A stretch of 64,000 nt of DNA from RZYY01 sp036794825 (GCA_036794825.1 DAIRGA010000020.1:1-64000), one strand, 5' to 3'; counted from the stretch's first letter, positions 32,711 to 42,635 are shown. Notes: generated by a model from the sequence alone, not told the origin. Translations and numbers: made by a program.

Positions 32711-35059
32711 ATGAACTACGTTAACCAGGATGATTTTTTACGCGATCTGCTCAACGACTTTCGCATAGAAGCCAAGGAGCACCACCAGGCAATTGTTTCT
32801 GGTTTACTTGAGTTGGAAAAAAGCATTGACACTTCTGTTGTTGAGCTGGTTTTCAGGGAGATACATAGCCTGAAAGGGGCTGCGCGTGCTGTTAATCTCA
32901 CCGCAATCGAACAGCTTTGTATGAATTTGGAGAATGTTTTTCAGAAAATAAAAAAAGGCAATCTGCAGCTTCTTCCTGAAATGTTCGACACACTTTACCA
33001 TGCTGCCGACACACTGCAGATTCTGCTCAACGAAGTGGATACCGACCAAAAAACAGTCAGCCAGAACACGCTGACGCACATTGCTTTCCAGCTAAACACA
33101 TTTTCCAGTATCCAGACTTCGAAACCACCGGCACCATCACAAATTGAAGTAGCCGGCAAAGCAAAACCAACCTCTGAGTTCAGGAACCTGCAGCCACCGG
33201 CGATCCCAAAGCGGGCAACTCTGCCTGATAAAGAGGAAACTACTGATTATTCAAAGGAGAATCAGGCACTATCCACAGAGACCGGAACTGCAGAAACCGT
33301 AAAAATAATCAACAGGGATAATGAAACGGTCAGGGTGGATACGGCTAAACTTTACCGCCTTCTTGCACAGGCTGAGGAAATGATATCATTTAAAACCGCA
33401 CTTGATTACCAATCAGAACAGATCAGCAGCATAGCCAGCCAATTTAGCTTTTGGCGAAAGAAAAACGAAGAGAGTATTTTAACTGCCGGCTCAATGGAGC
33501 TGATGAATAATGCTGTTATTCATGAATTTTGCCACCACCAGAAAGATTTTCTGAAAAAGAGCGAAGCCGAACTTTTCAGAGTCAGAGATAATCTAACCTC
33601 GCTACACAGGGCCGCTGCACGTTCGATTGACGATATTCTGGTCATGGTTAAACAGACGCTGATGTATCCGTTTTCATCAATTTTGAGCGTTGTCCCCCGG
33701 ATTGTGAGGGATTTATGCAAAGAGTTCAACAAAGAAATATCCTATTCGGTGAGCGGTGCCGACATAGAAATTGACCGCCGAATACTTGAAGAGATGAAAG
33801 ACCCTCTGATACACTTGATCCGGAATTGTATAGATCACGGCATTGAAAGCAGGGAACAACGCGCTAAATCCAATAAGCCACAGCAGGGTACGCTTAGCAT
33901 TGTTATTTCGCAAATCATGGGTCAAAAAATAGAAATCCGGATCAGCGACGACGGTGTGGGAATCAATAAGACAAAACTCATTGAATCGGCGATTAAAAAT
34001 GGAATTTTAAAGAAAAATGAAGTTTCAGGTTTATCCGACGGCGAAATCAACAAGTTGGTTTTCACCTCCGGTGTTTCCACAAGTCCATTCATTACCGATG
34101 TTTCGGGGCGAGGACTAGGCATGGCAATCGTAGCCGAAAAAGTGGAGAAAATCGGCGGCTCCATCGAAATCGAATCCGAGCAGGGCAAAGGGACTACTTT
34201 TGTTATCCTGCTGCCTCAAACCCTTTCAGCATTCCGCGGCATCCTGATCAAAAGTTCAGGGCAGTTCTTTATGATTCCCACCGTTTCGGTACTCAGCGCT
34301 GTCAGAATAGGCCCAAAAGACATTAAAACCGTGGAATCAAAACAGGTGGTTACCTACAACAAAGAGCCACTCTCGCTGGTAAATCTCGCTCAAATCCTTG
34401 GCTTACCTCAAAGAAGCAACCCAAAGGAAATGGAAAGTCACCTGACCGGGCTTGTCCTTTATTCATCACATAAGAAGATGATTTTCTTGGTTGACGGGAT
34501 ATATGGTGAAAAAGAGGGTGTTGTCAAAGATCTTGGACCACAATTGAAACATGTCCGAAACATAGCTGGCACCACTCTTCTTGGCGACGGTCGGCTCGTA
34601 CCGGTTTTACAGGTGCAGGATCTTATGGAGTCAGCATCACAGAGTAAATCGTTTGTTGGAACCGAAGCAGTTTCTTCCGAAAGCCAGAGGAAGGAACCAG
34701 CGAGTATACTGGTTGTGGAAGATTCCATCACTGTCAGAAATATGCTTCGCAACCTTCTCGAAGCATCCGGTTTCGCTGTTAAAACAGCCGTGGATGGCCT
34801 GGATGGGTTGAACCAAATAAAATCGGGCAATTTTGATCTCGTTGTTTCCGACATCGAAATGCCACGAATGAACGGGTTCGAATTGACTTCCACGATCAGG
34901 CAGGAAGCCCGTTTTGCTGATTTGCCGGTAATTCTTGTTTCAACACTCGATTCGGCCGATGACCGGCAACGGGGAATGAATGCCGGCGCCAACGCTTATA
35001 TTGTCAAAGGAAGTTTTGAAAAAAGTAATCTTATCGAAACCATAAACCAATTAATCTGA
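32711..35059 (+). CDS. cheA: CheA-type histidine kinase with C-terminal receiver domain
   Basis: 782 residues. HPt domain with phospho-acceptor His52 in REIHSLKGAAR; a low-complexity Pro/Thr linker (about 135-200); a helical dimerisation-type stretch (215-330); HATPase domain with N-box HLIRNCIDHGIE (His368-Asn372), SDDGVGIN and GRGLGMAIVAEKV; a CheW-like domain; and a REC domain with Asp714 in SDIEMPRMNGFE. No CheY/CheB-binding P2 domain is evident. CheA-REC fusions occur in Frz-like and other alternative chemosensory systems. The kinase phosphorylates its own receiver and presumably CheB and the hybrid kinase downstream. It starts 6 nt after the receptor gene. Confidence 0.93.
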   Translation: MNYVNQDDFLRDLLNDFRIEAKEHHQAIVSGLLELEKSIDTSVVELVFREIHSLKGAARAVNLTAIEQLCMNLENVFQKIKKGNLQLLPEMFDTLYHAADTLQILLNEVDTDQKTVSQNTLTHIAFQLNTFSSIQTSKPPAPSQIEVAGKAKPTSEFRNLQPPAIPKRATLPDKEETTDYSKENQALSTETGTAETVKIINRDNETVRVDTAKLYRLLAQAEEMISFKTALDYQSEQISSIASQFSFWRKKNEESILTAGSMELMNNAVIHEFCHHQKDFLKKSEAELFRVRDNLTSLHRAAARSIDDILVMVKQTLMYPFSSILSVVPRIVRDLCKEFNKEISYSVSGADIEIDRRILEEMKDPLIHLIRNCIDHGIESREQRAKSNKPQQGTLSIVISQIMGQKIEIRISDDGVGINKTKLIESAIKNGILKKNEVSGLSDGEINKLVFTSGVSTSPFITDVSGRGLGMAIVAEKVEKIGGSIEIESEQGKGTTFVILLPQTLSAFRGILIKSSGQFFMIPTVSVLSAVRIGPKDIKTVESKQVVTYNKEPLSLVNLAQILGLPQRSNPKEMESHLTGLVLYSSHKKMIFLVDGIYGEKEGVVKDLGPQLKHVRNIAGTTLLGDGRLVPVLQVQDLMESASQSKSFVGTEAVSSESQRKEPASILVVEDSITVRNMLRNLLEASGFAVKTAVDGLDGLNQIKSGNFDLVVSDIEMPRMNGFELTSTIRQEARFADLPVILVSTLDSADDRQRGMNAGANAYIVKGSFEKSNLIETINQLI

Positions 35060-35066
35060 TAAACAA

Positions 35067-36146
35067 TTGAATAACCAGCCATTTAGAAAAATAAAAGTGC
35101 TCATTGTTGATGATAGTATTGTAAGCCAAAAGCTTTATCAACGGCTGCTTGAGCAAGATTCCCGTTTTGAGGTTGTCGGAATTGCAGGCAACGGAAAACA
35201 AGCAATTGAATATGTGGCCAAACTTCAACCTGATGTGGTGAGCATGGACATCAATATGCCATTGATGGACGGTGTGGAAGCAACCCGGCAGATCATGCAG
35301 CAAAATCCTATACCCATCACTATCGTCAGCAGCCTTTACAACCCTGAGGAGGTTGAAATAGCCATGAGGGTTCTGGAAGCCGGCGCTGTCAATATTATTT
35401 CAAAACCCAATGGCCCCGGTCATCCTAAATTCGAGTCCGACAGCCGTCAATACCTCGATATGCTGAGAATGATGTCGGAGGTGAAGGTGGTTAGAAGAAG
35501 AGTCGCGTCTCAATTTTCAGCTAATAAACCCATTGAAAAAGAACCAACAGATTTTTCACGGATAACAAATCCGGACAACGATTACGGCATCGTAGTAATC
35601 GGGGCATCTGCAGGTGGACCCGAAGCACTTAAGTCACTGTTGGGAGCTTTCAATCCTGGCTTCCCGCTTCCGATTTTGATAGTTCAACACATAGATCCCA
35701 ATTTTGCCGAAGGCTACCGCACATGGCTGCAGAGCAATGTTTATATACCTGTTGTGGCTGCAGAGAAAAATCAGAAAATCAAGCCCGGATTTGCCTACAT
35801 CGCGCCAGGGGATTATCATCTCGAAATAATTTCGGAGGGTGTAATAACGCTTACCTCCGGGCCACCGGTAAAAGGACTCCGGCCTGCTGTTGCCAATCTT
35901 TTTCGCAGCGCAGCAGATGCTTATGGAAAGAGGTCTATTGCCGTTATCCTTTCAGGCATGGGCGCCGATGGTGCAGCAGAAACCGCATTATTAAGGTCGA
36001 AGGGAGCTATGACATTTGCGCAAAACGAGCCAACGTGCCTGGTATTTGGTATGCCCGGCGAGGCAATAAAATCAGGTGGGATCGTTAGCGTTTTGCCTCC
36101 GCGTGAAATAGCTAATGCAATTATGAATTTATTAATCAAAGCATAA
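35067..36146 (+). CDS. cheB: CheB receptor methylesterase/glutamine deamidase
   Basis: 359 residues: receiver domain with VLIVDDS and the phospho-acceptor in SMDINMPLMDG, a linker, and the CheB esterase domain with the catalytic triad Ser181 (IGASAGGPEAL), His208 (QHIDPNF) and Asp301 (LSGMGADGA). It removes methyl groups from the receptor and, with CheR, gives adaptation. No ATG is available before the receiver domain; the TTG at 35067, 7 nt after the CheA stop, fits the start of the family and suggests translational coupling. Confidence 0.93.
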   Translation: MNNQPFRKIKVLIVDDSIVSQKLYQRLLEQDSRFEVVGIAGNGKQAIEYVAKLQPDVVSMDINMPLMDGVEATRQIMQQNPIPITIVSSLYNPEEVEIAMRVLEAGAVNIISKPNGPGHPKFESDSRQYLDMLRMMSEVKVVRRRVASQFSANKPIEKEPTDFSRITNPDNDYGIVVIGASAGGPEALKSLLGAFNPGFPLPILIVQHIDPNFAEGYRTWLQSNVYIPVVAAEKNQKIKPGFAYIAPGDYHLEIISEGVITLTSGPPVKGLRPAVANLFRSAADAYGKRSIAVILSGMGADGAAETALLRSKGAMTFAQNEPTCLVFGMPGEAIKSGGIVSVLPPREIANAIMNLLIKA

Positions 36147-36153
36147 CTGAACT

Positions 36154-37410
36154 ATGAAATCAGCTTTAAACTACTCTCTCGAAGACGGATACATACTGGC
36201 CGCAGAGGATTCGTTGGTTCAGGCAAAGCAACTTCAGCACTTCTTTACCAATAACCAAATAAAAGCAAGAATCTGTAAAAATGGGGCTGAAGCATTGAAA
36301 GAAGCATTGAAAGAGAAACCCTTACTGATTATCAGCGATGTGGTGATGCCGGTGATGAATGGCTATGAATTCTGCCAGGCGATCAAAAATCACCCACAAT
36401 TAAATACAGTACCTTTCATCCTGTTAACATCACTTAGTGACCCGATGGACATTATCAAAGGTTTGCAGGTGGGTGCAGATAACTTTATAACCAAACCTTA
36501 CGAGGAAGAATACCTGATCTCACGCATCAATTACCTTCTGGCCAACCGGTATATCCGCATGCAGGAGTCCAGCGGGTCAAGTATCGAAATAGTGTTTCAG
36601 AATCAACGCTTTAAAATTAATTCAGACAAAAAACAGATCCTCGACCTGCTGCTTTCGGTGTATGAGGCTGCCGTAAACCGGAACGAGAAACTTATCGAAC
36701 TTCAGCGGCAACTGGAAATAGCCAACGACAACCTGCGAGGCGCCAACCAGGAACTGGAAGCGTTTGCCCGCAGGGTTTCTCACGATCTGAAATCGCCGCT
36801 AAACGGCGTTATTGGATTTGCCGATCTGTTAAAACACAGCTATGCTGATGTGCTCGACGACGATGCCAAAGAATACATTGACTGGATTTTAAAATCCGCC
36901 GGCAATATGACGCAGCTCATTGAGGATCTGCTCCAGTTCTCCCGGTCGGCGCGTGCAGAAATTATCCCTGTGGATGTTAACTTAAGCTATATCGCTTCTG
37001 AAATCATCAAAGACCTCTGCATCAGCATTTACCACGCAAAATATAAAATCAATATCCAGGCGGATATCATTGTAAGTGCCGATCCGAAATTGATGCGGGT
37101 CGCCCTGAACAATCTGCTTGGAAATGCTTTAAAATACAGCCAGAATGCCCCTGAACCGGAAGTAACCGTTGGGATGAAAGTGGTGAACGGCAAAAAAATT
37201 GTTTATATTAGGGATAATGGCGCCGGTTTCGACATGACCAAAGCACAGAATCTGTTTCAGCCTTTTGTAAGACTGCATACCGCCTCTGAATTTCAGGGCA
37301 CAGGAGTGGGACTGAGCACCGTAAAGCGTATTCTGGAGCGTCATGGCGGTTCAATCTGGTATGAATCATCTCCAGGAAACGGCGCTACTTTTTACTTCTC
37401 CCTTGATTGA
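36154..37410 (+). CDS. Response regulator-histidine kinase hybrid (REC-HisKA-HATPase)
   Basis: 418 residues. N-terminal receiver with Asp62 in ISDVVMPVMNGYEF and a conserved LLTS/KP pair; a coiled coil (about 155-200); HisKA domain with His210 in RVSHDLKSPLNG; and an HATPase domain with N-box LNNLLGNALKYS, IRDNGAGFDM and GTGVGLSTVKRILERHGG. It ends the chemosensory operon 7 nt after cheB and there is no stand-alone CheY, so it is the most likely receiver of phosphate from CheA, and it would pass the signal to an unlinked regulator by its own kinase half. A terminator follows. Confidence 0.9.
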   Translation: MKSALNYSLEDGYILAAEDSLVQAKQLQHFFTNNQIKARICKNGAEALKEALKEKPLLIISDVVMPVMNGYEFCQAIKNHPQLNTVPFILLTSLSDPMDIIKGLQVGADNFITKPYEEEYLISRINYLLANRYIRMQESSGSSIEIVFQNQRFKINSDKKQILDLLLSVYEAAVNRNEKLIELQRQLEIANDNLRGANQELEAFARRVSHDLKSPLNGVIGFADLLKHSYADVLDDDAKEYIDWILKSAGNMTQLIEDLLQFSRSARAEIIPVDVNLSYIASEIIKDLCISIYHAKYKINIQADIIVSADPKLMRVALNNLLGNALKYSQNAPEPEVTVGMKVVNGKKIVYIRDNGAGFDMTKAQNLFQPFVRLHTASEFQGTGVGLSTVKRILERHGGSIWYESSPGNGATFYFSLD

Positions 37411-37435
37411 TAATCAGTCATTTACATATAAAATA

Positions 37436-37470
37436 AAAATCCGGTAACCAATGGTCGCCGGATTTTTTTT
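37436..37470. terminator. Terminator between the chemosensory operon and the E1 gene (probably bidirectional)
   Basis: A 9-bp stem (37436-37444 with 37458-37466) is followed by a T-run on the plus strand; the minus strand also has a T-rich flank (ATTTTTATTTT). The two flanking transcripts converge here. Confidence 0.85.
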
Positions 37471-37488
37471 GATCTTTAAGAATTATCA

Positions 37489-39558
37489 TTAAAACTCAAG
37501 CAGCTTTTTAGCAGCGTGATATACTCTATCAACATCTGGTAAAATAGCCTTTTCCAATATCCTGTTGAATCCAACCGGAGTGAACGTTGAGCCGACACGT
37601 CTGACGGGTGCATCAAGAAACTCAAAAGCCTCTTCGGTAATCATCGCCGCAATCTCGCCGCCAAATCCGCCAAAAACCTTATCCTCATGAACCACCAAGG
37701 CCCTGTTGGTTTTGCGCACCGATTTAAGAATCGCCTCTTTGTCCAGAGGAATCAGCGATCGGAGATCAAGTACTTCGACAGATTTACCCTCCTCTTTTTC
37801 GAGCATTTCGGCTGCTTTGAGGCACAGATGAGTAGTATTGCCATAAGTGATCATGGTGAGATCGGAACCAGTACGGCGGATACGCGCTACTCCAAAAGGA
37901 ACTTCGAACTCATCGGGAACCTCAGTTTCGGCCATTGGATCGTTATACAACGCTTTTGGTTCGAGGAACATAGTAGGCCCCTCCGACCTCATACTGGTTC
38001 GGAGTAACCCGGCTGCGTCATCAGCAAAAGATGGGTACACCACACGAATACCAGGGAACGTTGTCAGAGCGCCCTCGATGGTTTGCGAGTGATACAAACC
38101 GCCGCCAATATAGCCACCGGAAGCAAGCCGCACGGTTACATTCGGAGCAAATTTTCCATTGCTGCGCCAGTAATCATGGGTTAACTCAACAAACTGTTCC
38201 ATGGCAGGCCAGAAATAATCAGCAAACTCAGCGCCTTCGATTACAATTCTGATTTTCTTATCAAACCGGGACATGCCGTTGGCTGTGCCAACAATAAAAT
38301 CCTCAGCAATCGGAGCATTGAATACCCTCCTGGGGCCGAACTCCTGCTGTAATCCCTTGGATACATTGAAGATACCACCTTTATCCTTGTTGGCCATATC
38401 TTGACCCCAGATAAATGTATCAGGGTTGAAGCGAAACTCCTCCTTCAGTGTGTTATTTAAAGCTTCAATCAGCTTCATCCGCCGGCCTTCACCATTATGA
38501 AGACCTTTTGGAAATTTGGTTGAAACATAAGGCGCAGGAATCACAAAGTCGAAAATTGATTTTGGATCGGGATCCGGCGCTTTTAAAACTTTTTTGTGGG
38601 CTGCTGAAATTTCTGCTTTGGCTTTTTCGTCCAGCGCATCCAGCTCGGTTTGAGTAAAAATTTCGGCATAGATCAGTCTTTCACGAAACTTCCTCAGCGG
38701 GTCAAGCAGCTCCACTTCCGAAAGTTCGACATCGTCGCGGTACAATTCGTGGCGGTCGGAGTTTGAGTGTGAACCCATCCGGATACAATTGGCGTGGACA
38801 ATTACGGGCAATCCTTCTTCTTTCACGATCCGCTTGGCTTTCAGCATGGCATTGATTGAGCTGAAGGGGTCTTTACCATTCGCGTAGATCACCCGAAGGT
38901 TTTTAAAACCATGAAAATTATCGGCAGCCCTTGAGTTGGCTGTTTGCTGCTCTTTGGGAACAGAAATTCCATAACCATTGTCCTGAAAAACGAAAATTAC
39001 CGGAAGCATTTCTGTTGCAGCCCCGTTAATCGCCTCATACACATAACCCTCGGAAGTGGATGACTCGCCCTGGGAACTGATCGCTACTGCATCGGCACCG
39101 TAATATTTCATTGCCCGCGCAACCCCAACTGCATGCAGAGTGTGGTTGCCAGTGGCTGATGACACATTGTGGATATTCCATTCCGGCTTTGCAAAATGGT
39201 TTGACATATGACGCCCTCCGCTGGCAATGTCGGTGCCTTTGGACAAGCCATTCAGAATAATTTCTTCAGCGGTTAGGCCTGATGAAATCGCAGTGAGCAT
39301 GTCGCGGTAATAAGGAAACAAATGGTCTTTACCTCTTTCAAAAACCTGACCGATAGCCAGTTGAATTCCGTCATGCCCGGCGAAAGGGGCGTGATACGAC
39401 CAACCGAGTGCCTGCTTGAGGTAATTGGGCGCCTTATTGTCCAGTTGACGTCCAAGCGTCATCAGGTAATACCATTTGGTAAGCGTTTTTTTTGGAGTGT
39501 TCCTGATAGTGAAGACTTTGTCTTCTCTGTCAAGTGTGAACTGTTTTCTATAATTCAT
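37489..39558 (-). CDS. Branched-chain 2-oxoacid dehydrogenase E1, fused alpha and beta subunits
   Basis: 689 residues. The E1-alpha half (about 1-340) has the TPP region SSQGESSTSEGYVYEAINGA (with Gln replacing the usual Asp of GDG) ending in FQDNGYGISVP and the family's RHMSNHF loop. The E1-beta half (345-689) has GQDMANKDKGGIFNVSKGLQ, NAPIAEDFIVGTANGMS and the C-terminal transketolase domain (VLDLRSLIPLDKEAI). Bacteroidota often encode this alpha/beta fusion. It carries out the thiamine-dependent decarboxylation of branched-chain 2-oxoacids (from Val, Leu, Ile), supplying branched-chain CoA primers for iso fatty acids; E2 and E3 are not in this window. No neighbouring gene is cotranscribed. 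Confidence 0.88.
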   Translation of the reverse strand: MNYRKQFTLDREDKVFTIRNTPKKTLTKWYYLMTLGRQLDNKAPNYLKQALGWSYHAPFAGHDGIQLAIGQVFERGKDHLFPYYRDMLTAISSGLTAEEIILNGLSKGTDIASGGRHMSNHFAKPEWNIHNVSSATGNHTLHAVGVARAMKYYGADAVAISSQGESSTSEGYVYEAINGAATEMLPVIFVFQDNGYGISVPKEQQTANSRAADNFHGFKNLRVIYANGKDPFSSINAMLKAKRIVKEEGLPVIVHANCIRMGSHSNSDRHELYRDDVELSEVELLDPLRKFRERLIYAEIFTQTELDALDEKAKAEISAAHKKVLKAPDPDPKSIFDFVIPAPYVSTKFPKGLHNGEGRRMKLIEALNNTLKEEFRFNPDTFIWGQDMANKDKGGIFNVSKGLQQEFGPRRVFNAPIAEDFIVGTANGMSRFDKKIRIVIEGAEFADYFWPAMEQFVELTHDYWRSNGKFAPNVTVRLASGGYIGGGLYHSQTIEGALTTFPGIRVVYPSFADDAAGLLRTSMRSEGPTMFLEPKALYNDPMAETEVPDEFEVPFGVARIRRTGSDLTMITYGNTTHLCLKAAEMLEKEEGKSVEVLDLRSLIPLDKEAILKSVRKTNRALVVHEDKVFGGFGGEIAAMITEEAFEFLDAPVRRVGSTFTPVGFNRILEKAILPDVDRVYHAAKKLLEF

Positions 39559-39699
39559 TAGTCAATTATTTCATTAAAATCGTAGCAATAACATAGGGGG
39601 TTGAGGTTTGTTCAAGCATAATCATTACAAAAGCAAACAGAATTAGTTGCTTTTATACTGTGTTTAAGCGTTTTGAAAATTGATTATCCTGAAACTTTA

Positions 39700-40977
39700 T
39701 TACAGATTATTGAAATAATCGCGGTTCAACGACTCCCAGTCAGGAATCTTGTTGTGATGCCAGTTTTGAATGATTAAACCGCCTTTGATAAGGATTAAAC
39801 CAGGATTGGCGCGCACCATAGCCTTTAGTTCCGTATCATCGCCATGAAAAAATTCGATGGCAGCGTGAAGTTCATTTTCTTCAATAAACCGGCTGATAAC
39901 AAAATCCTCCGAGCTTGTAAGTGCAATCACACGAATTCCTTTATCCTCAGCCTGCCTGCCCCATTCGTTGATTATGCGGAAAGCTTCACGGTCGGACTTC
40001 TCCAAATTCCAGGCAACCACAAAAAACTGATAATCAGGATTTTGAGTAATTATCTGTGTTACGTCTTCGCCATTCAGGTCCATAATGGCCAGGTTCACCC
40101 CCGTGATTTTGTTCGGGTCTTCTGTGCGCATACTCACAAATTCCCAGTTTTCGAGCCATTCCGGGTCATCAAACGGAAAATCAGGGGAAAGATATTCCTT
40201 TGTTTCTCCGGTAAGTTTATTTTTATAGGTGAGGAAATTTTTAACTGGCTGTGGATTTTCGGGTGTGATGCGATTTCCTACTTTGTAAGGCCTGAAATCG
40301 AGCAACGGCAGGTCGGCGTAATTGATGTACTGAAACCATGTGAAAAGCAAAGCCATTACCAGAGCAGAACCCCACTCTATCACATTTCCAAACACCGACC
40401 TGACTCGTAAACGACCAAAAACCACAATCAAAACAAAAGTATTGATTACCAGATTCTTATAAAATGTTTGCCAATTGGTCAATTTCACTGCGTCACCAAA
40501 ACAACCGCAATCGGGCACCGGATTGTAGAGTGCGTCGTAAAGTGTGGTCAAGGTAAAAACGCCCATCATAAATGTTAATAGCCAGGGAGTTATCCGTGGT
40601 TTTATGTTCAAAAGTATTAATCCGCCGACCAATAATTCCGCTGTATTGAGCACAAACGATAAAAGAAGTGCAACGACAAAATCGTGCTGCCACCCGTAAG
40701 CATGAAAGTAGTCCTCTATCCTGTAAGCCGTTCCCAATGGGTCAACGGCTTTTACGAATCCTGAAAATAAAAACAATAACCCGATCAGTATCTGGCTCAC
40801 CCTGACCATCGCAGGCGAAAAAATCTTTCGGTACCTGACAGCGAGGATGATCTCAAAAATCAGCAGGAAAAGGAATAGGATGCTGAATTGCTCAAAAAAG
40901 TGTATTAATGCGGCCGAAAAAACGGTTACAAGAATGATTGTCCATCCTGCGATGGATTTCATGGTTTGTTGCTTCAT
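39700..40977 (-). CDS. BT_3928-type DoxX/MauE membrane protein with thioredoxin-like tail
   Basis: 425 residues. Six to seven TM helices in the first 240 residues with the MauE/DoxX pattern (GLLFLFSGFVKAVDPLG and PDCGCFGDAVKLTNW, the CGC pair being diagnostic). The C-terminal 170 residues resemble a thioredoxin fold (FFVVAWNLEKSDREAF, RVIALTSSEDFV, GLILIKGGLIIQNW) without a CxxC pair. The family is known in Bacteroidota as BT_3928; a role in redox handling of envelope proteins is plausible but unproven. The neighbourhood of folP, divergent here, is common for the family. Confidence 0.82.
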   Translation of the reverse strand: MKQQTMKSIAGWTIILVTVFSAALIHFFEQFSILFLFLLIFEIILAVRYRKIFSPAMVRVSQILIGLLFLFSGFVKAVDPLGTAYRIEDYFHAYGWQHDFVVALLLSFVLNTAELLVGGLILLNIKPRITPWLLTFMMGVFTLTTLYDALYNPVPDCGCFGDAVKLTNWQTFYKNLVINTFVLIVVFGRLRVRSVFGNVIEWGSALVMALLFTWFQYINYADLPLLDFRPYKVGNRITPENPQPVKNFLTYKNKLTGETKEYLSPDFPFDDPEWLENWEFVSMRTEDPNKITGVNLAIMDLNGEDVTQIITQNPDYQFFVVAWNLEKSDREAFRIINEWGRQAEDKGIRVIALTSSEDFVISRFIEENELHAAIEFFHGDDTELKAMVRANPGLILIKGGLIIQNWHHNKIPDWESLNRDYFNNL

Positions 40978-41013
40978 GTTGTGAACGATTTGATTAAAAA
41001 ATTGAGGATGGTT

Positions 41014-41670
41014 TTATTGGTCACTACCGTTTTCCCCTGAGCCATCCTCTTCTTTACTCTTTTTGAACGGGCTTTTGTTCCTTACGGATTTTTCCTCAGG
41101 CTGGGCCGATGGATTTATTTTTTCCATTTCCTTCTTGGCTTCGGACAGAGATTTCTCTGCAGTTTTCAATTTCTGACCTGAGGTCTTCTTTTTTTCCTGA
41201 CCTTTTTCAATGTTCGATTTTCCTTTATCATAGCTTCTTTCGGCTTCCGAAATACGATTGTCCACCTCGCGGGATTGTTCACGGTAACGGGTATCGAGCT
41301 GCCGCATCTCCTGCTTGAGCTTTTCCTGTTGGGTGCGATCGGCAGATTTCAGTTGCCTCTCCAACTCTTTTTTATCGGTGGCGTAATTTTTATCAATTTG
41401 AGACTTTTCCCCTCTGGCACTGTTGAGCTCCTCCTTTGAAGTAATCAATTGTTGCTTTCCTGCAGCAGTAAGGCTGTCGGCTGTGCTTAATTCTTTTTGA
41501 GCTTTGTCAACCGATGATTCTGCCCGCAAGACTTTATCGTTTGCCCTCATCAACTGCTGTTCTTCACGTGAAAGAGGCTTTTCTTCGGTTTGCTGGGCAA
41601 CAACAGTTACCGAAAAAAACACAATCAGACCCAAAATTACAATCAAATGAGCAAAGAATTTGATTTTCAT
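41014..41670 (-). CDS. Secreted coiled-coil protein, unknown function
   Basis: 218 residues: a signal peptide cleaved after FSVTVVAQ, then an almost continuous charged coiled coil (about 40-180) rich in Lys, Glu, Gln, Ser, and a basic/acidic low-complexity tail ending GSGENGSDQ. No enzymatic motif and no family recognised. It is 36 nt upstream of the BT_3928-type gene on the same strand, so the two may be cotranscribed. It may be a periplasmic spacer or scaffold. Confidence 0.7.
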   Translation of the reverse strand: MKIKFFAHLIVILGLIVFFSVTVVAQQTEEKPLSREEQQLMRANDKVLRAESSVDKAQKELSTADSLTAAGKQQLITSKEELNSARGEKSQIDKNYATDKKELERQLKSADRTQQEKLKQEMRQLDTRYREQSREVDNRISEAERSYDKGKSNIEKGQEKKKTSGQKLKTAEKSLSEAKKEMEKINPSAQPEEKSVRNKSPFKKSKEEDGSGENGSDQ

Positions 41671-41773
41671 GACTTTACGATATTAATTTGATGATTGAAA
41701 TTGTCGTCAAAGATAAATTGGATTAATTTAGCCGCATGTTAACGAAACGTAAAAGTTTATATTTCAACACGTA

Positions 41774-42622
41774 ATGACCTCAAAAAGAGTAATTCAGTGG
41801 CAATCCCGCACCCTGGATCTGTCAACACCTGTAGTGATGGGTATCCTCAATATTACGCCGGACTCTTTTTACGACGGCGGCAAATACCTGGAAACGCAGG
41901 CTGCTGTTGATAAAGCTGGCGAGATGATTCGGCAGGGAGCAGCAATCATTGATGTTGGGGCTGTTTCGACAAGGCCTTTTTCCAGCCCAATTAATGCTGA
42001 TAATGAATGGGATAGATTAGAATGGCTAATTCCGGAGCTCCGTAAAACATATCCGGAAACTATTATCTCTGTGGATACATACCGGGCCACTATCGCCGAA
42101 AAAGCAATCCGCGCCGGTGCAGATATGATCAACGACATTTCAGGAGGAGAATTGGATGATAATATGTTGCCTTTGATTTCCCGGCTAAATGTGGTTTACG
42201 TCCTGATGCACATGCAGGGAACCCCGCAGAATATGCAGATCAATCCTCAATATGAGGATGTTGTGACCGAGGTATTTGACTTTTTTCAACGAAAACTCAA
42301 CAAGCTAAAGGCTCTTGGAAACCAGTCACCCATCATCCTTGACCCCGGATTTGGATTTGGCAAAACACTGAAAAACAATTATATGCTACTGATTTCCTTG
42401 AAAAAATTCACCACACTGGGCTGCCCGGTTCTGGCCGGAATTTCACGGAAATCAATGATTAATAAGGTATTGAACATTAGTCCTGACGAAGCACTTAACG
42501 GGTCAACAGTGCTAAATACCATCTGCCTTCTCAACGGCGCTGATATTCTCAGGGTGCATGATGTGGCAGAAGCACGGCAGGCGATAGAACTCGTTAGCTA
42601 TGCCCGGAACGCATGCTTTTAG
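41774..42622 (+). CDS. folP: Dihydropteroate synthase
   Basis: 282 residues with all the DHPS signatures: VMGILNITPDSFYDGGKY, IIDVGAVSTRPFS, SVDTYRATIAEKAI, INDISGG, LMHMQGTP, ILDPGFGFGKTLKNNY and GISRKSMI. It condenses p-aminobenzoate with the pterin pyrophosphate in folate synthesis, in the cytosol, and is the sulfonamide target. It diverges from the coiled-coil protein and converges with the DUF3298 lipoprotein gene; no other folate gene is adjacent. Confidence 0.96.
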   Translation: MTSKRVIQWQSRTLDLSTPVVMGILNITPDSFYDGGKYLETQAAVDKAGEMIRQGAAIIDVGAVSTRPFSSPINADNEWDRLEWLIPELRKTYPETIISVDTYRATIAEKAIRAGADMINDISGGELDDNMLPLISRLNVVYVLMHMQGTPQNMQINPQYEDVVTEVFDFFQRKLNKLKALGNQSPIILDPGFGFGKTLKNNYMLLISLKKFTTLGCPVLAGISRKSMINKVLNISPDEALNGSTVLNTICLLNGADILRVHDVAEARQAIELVSYARNACF

Positions 42623-42635
42623 CAGAATCAACAGC

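Noticed and set aside
28717..37410. Flagellar chemotaxis system
   Set aside because: No flagellar genes in the window, no free CheY, and CheA carries its own receiver, pointing to an alternative output.
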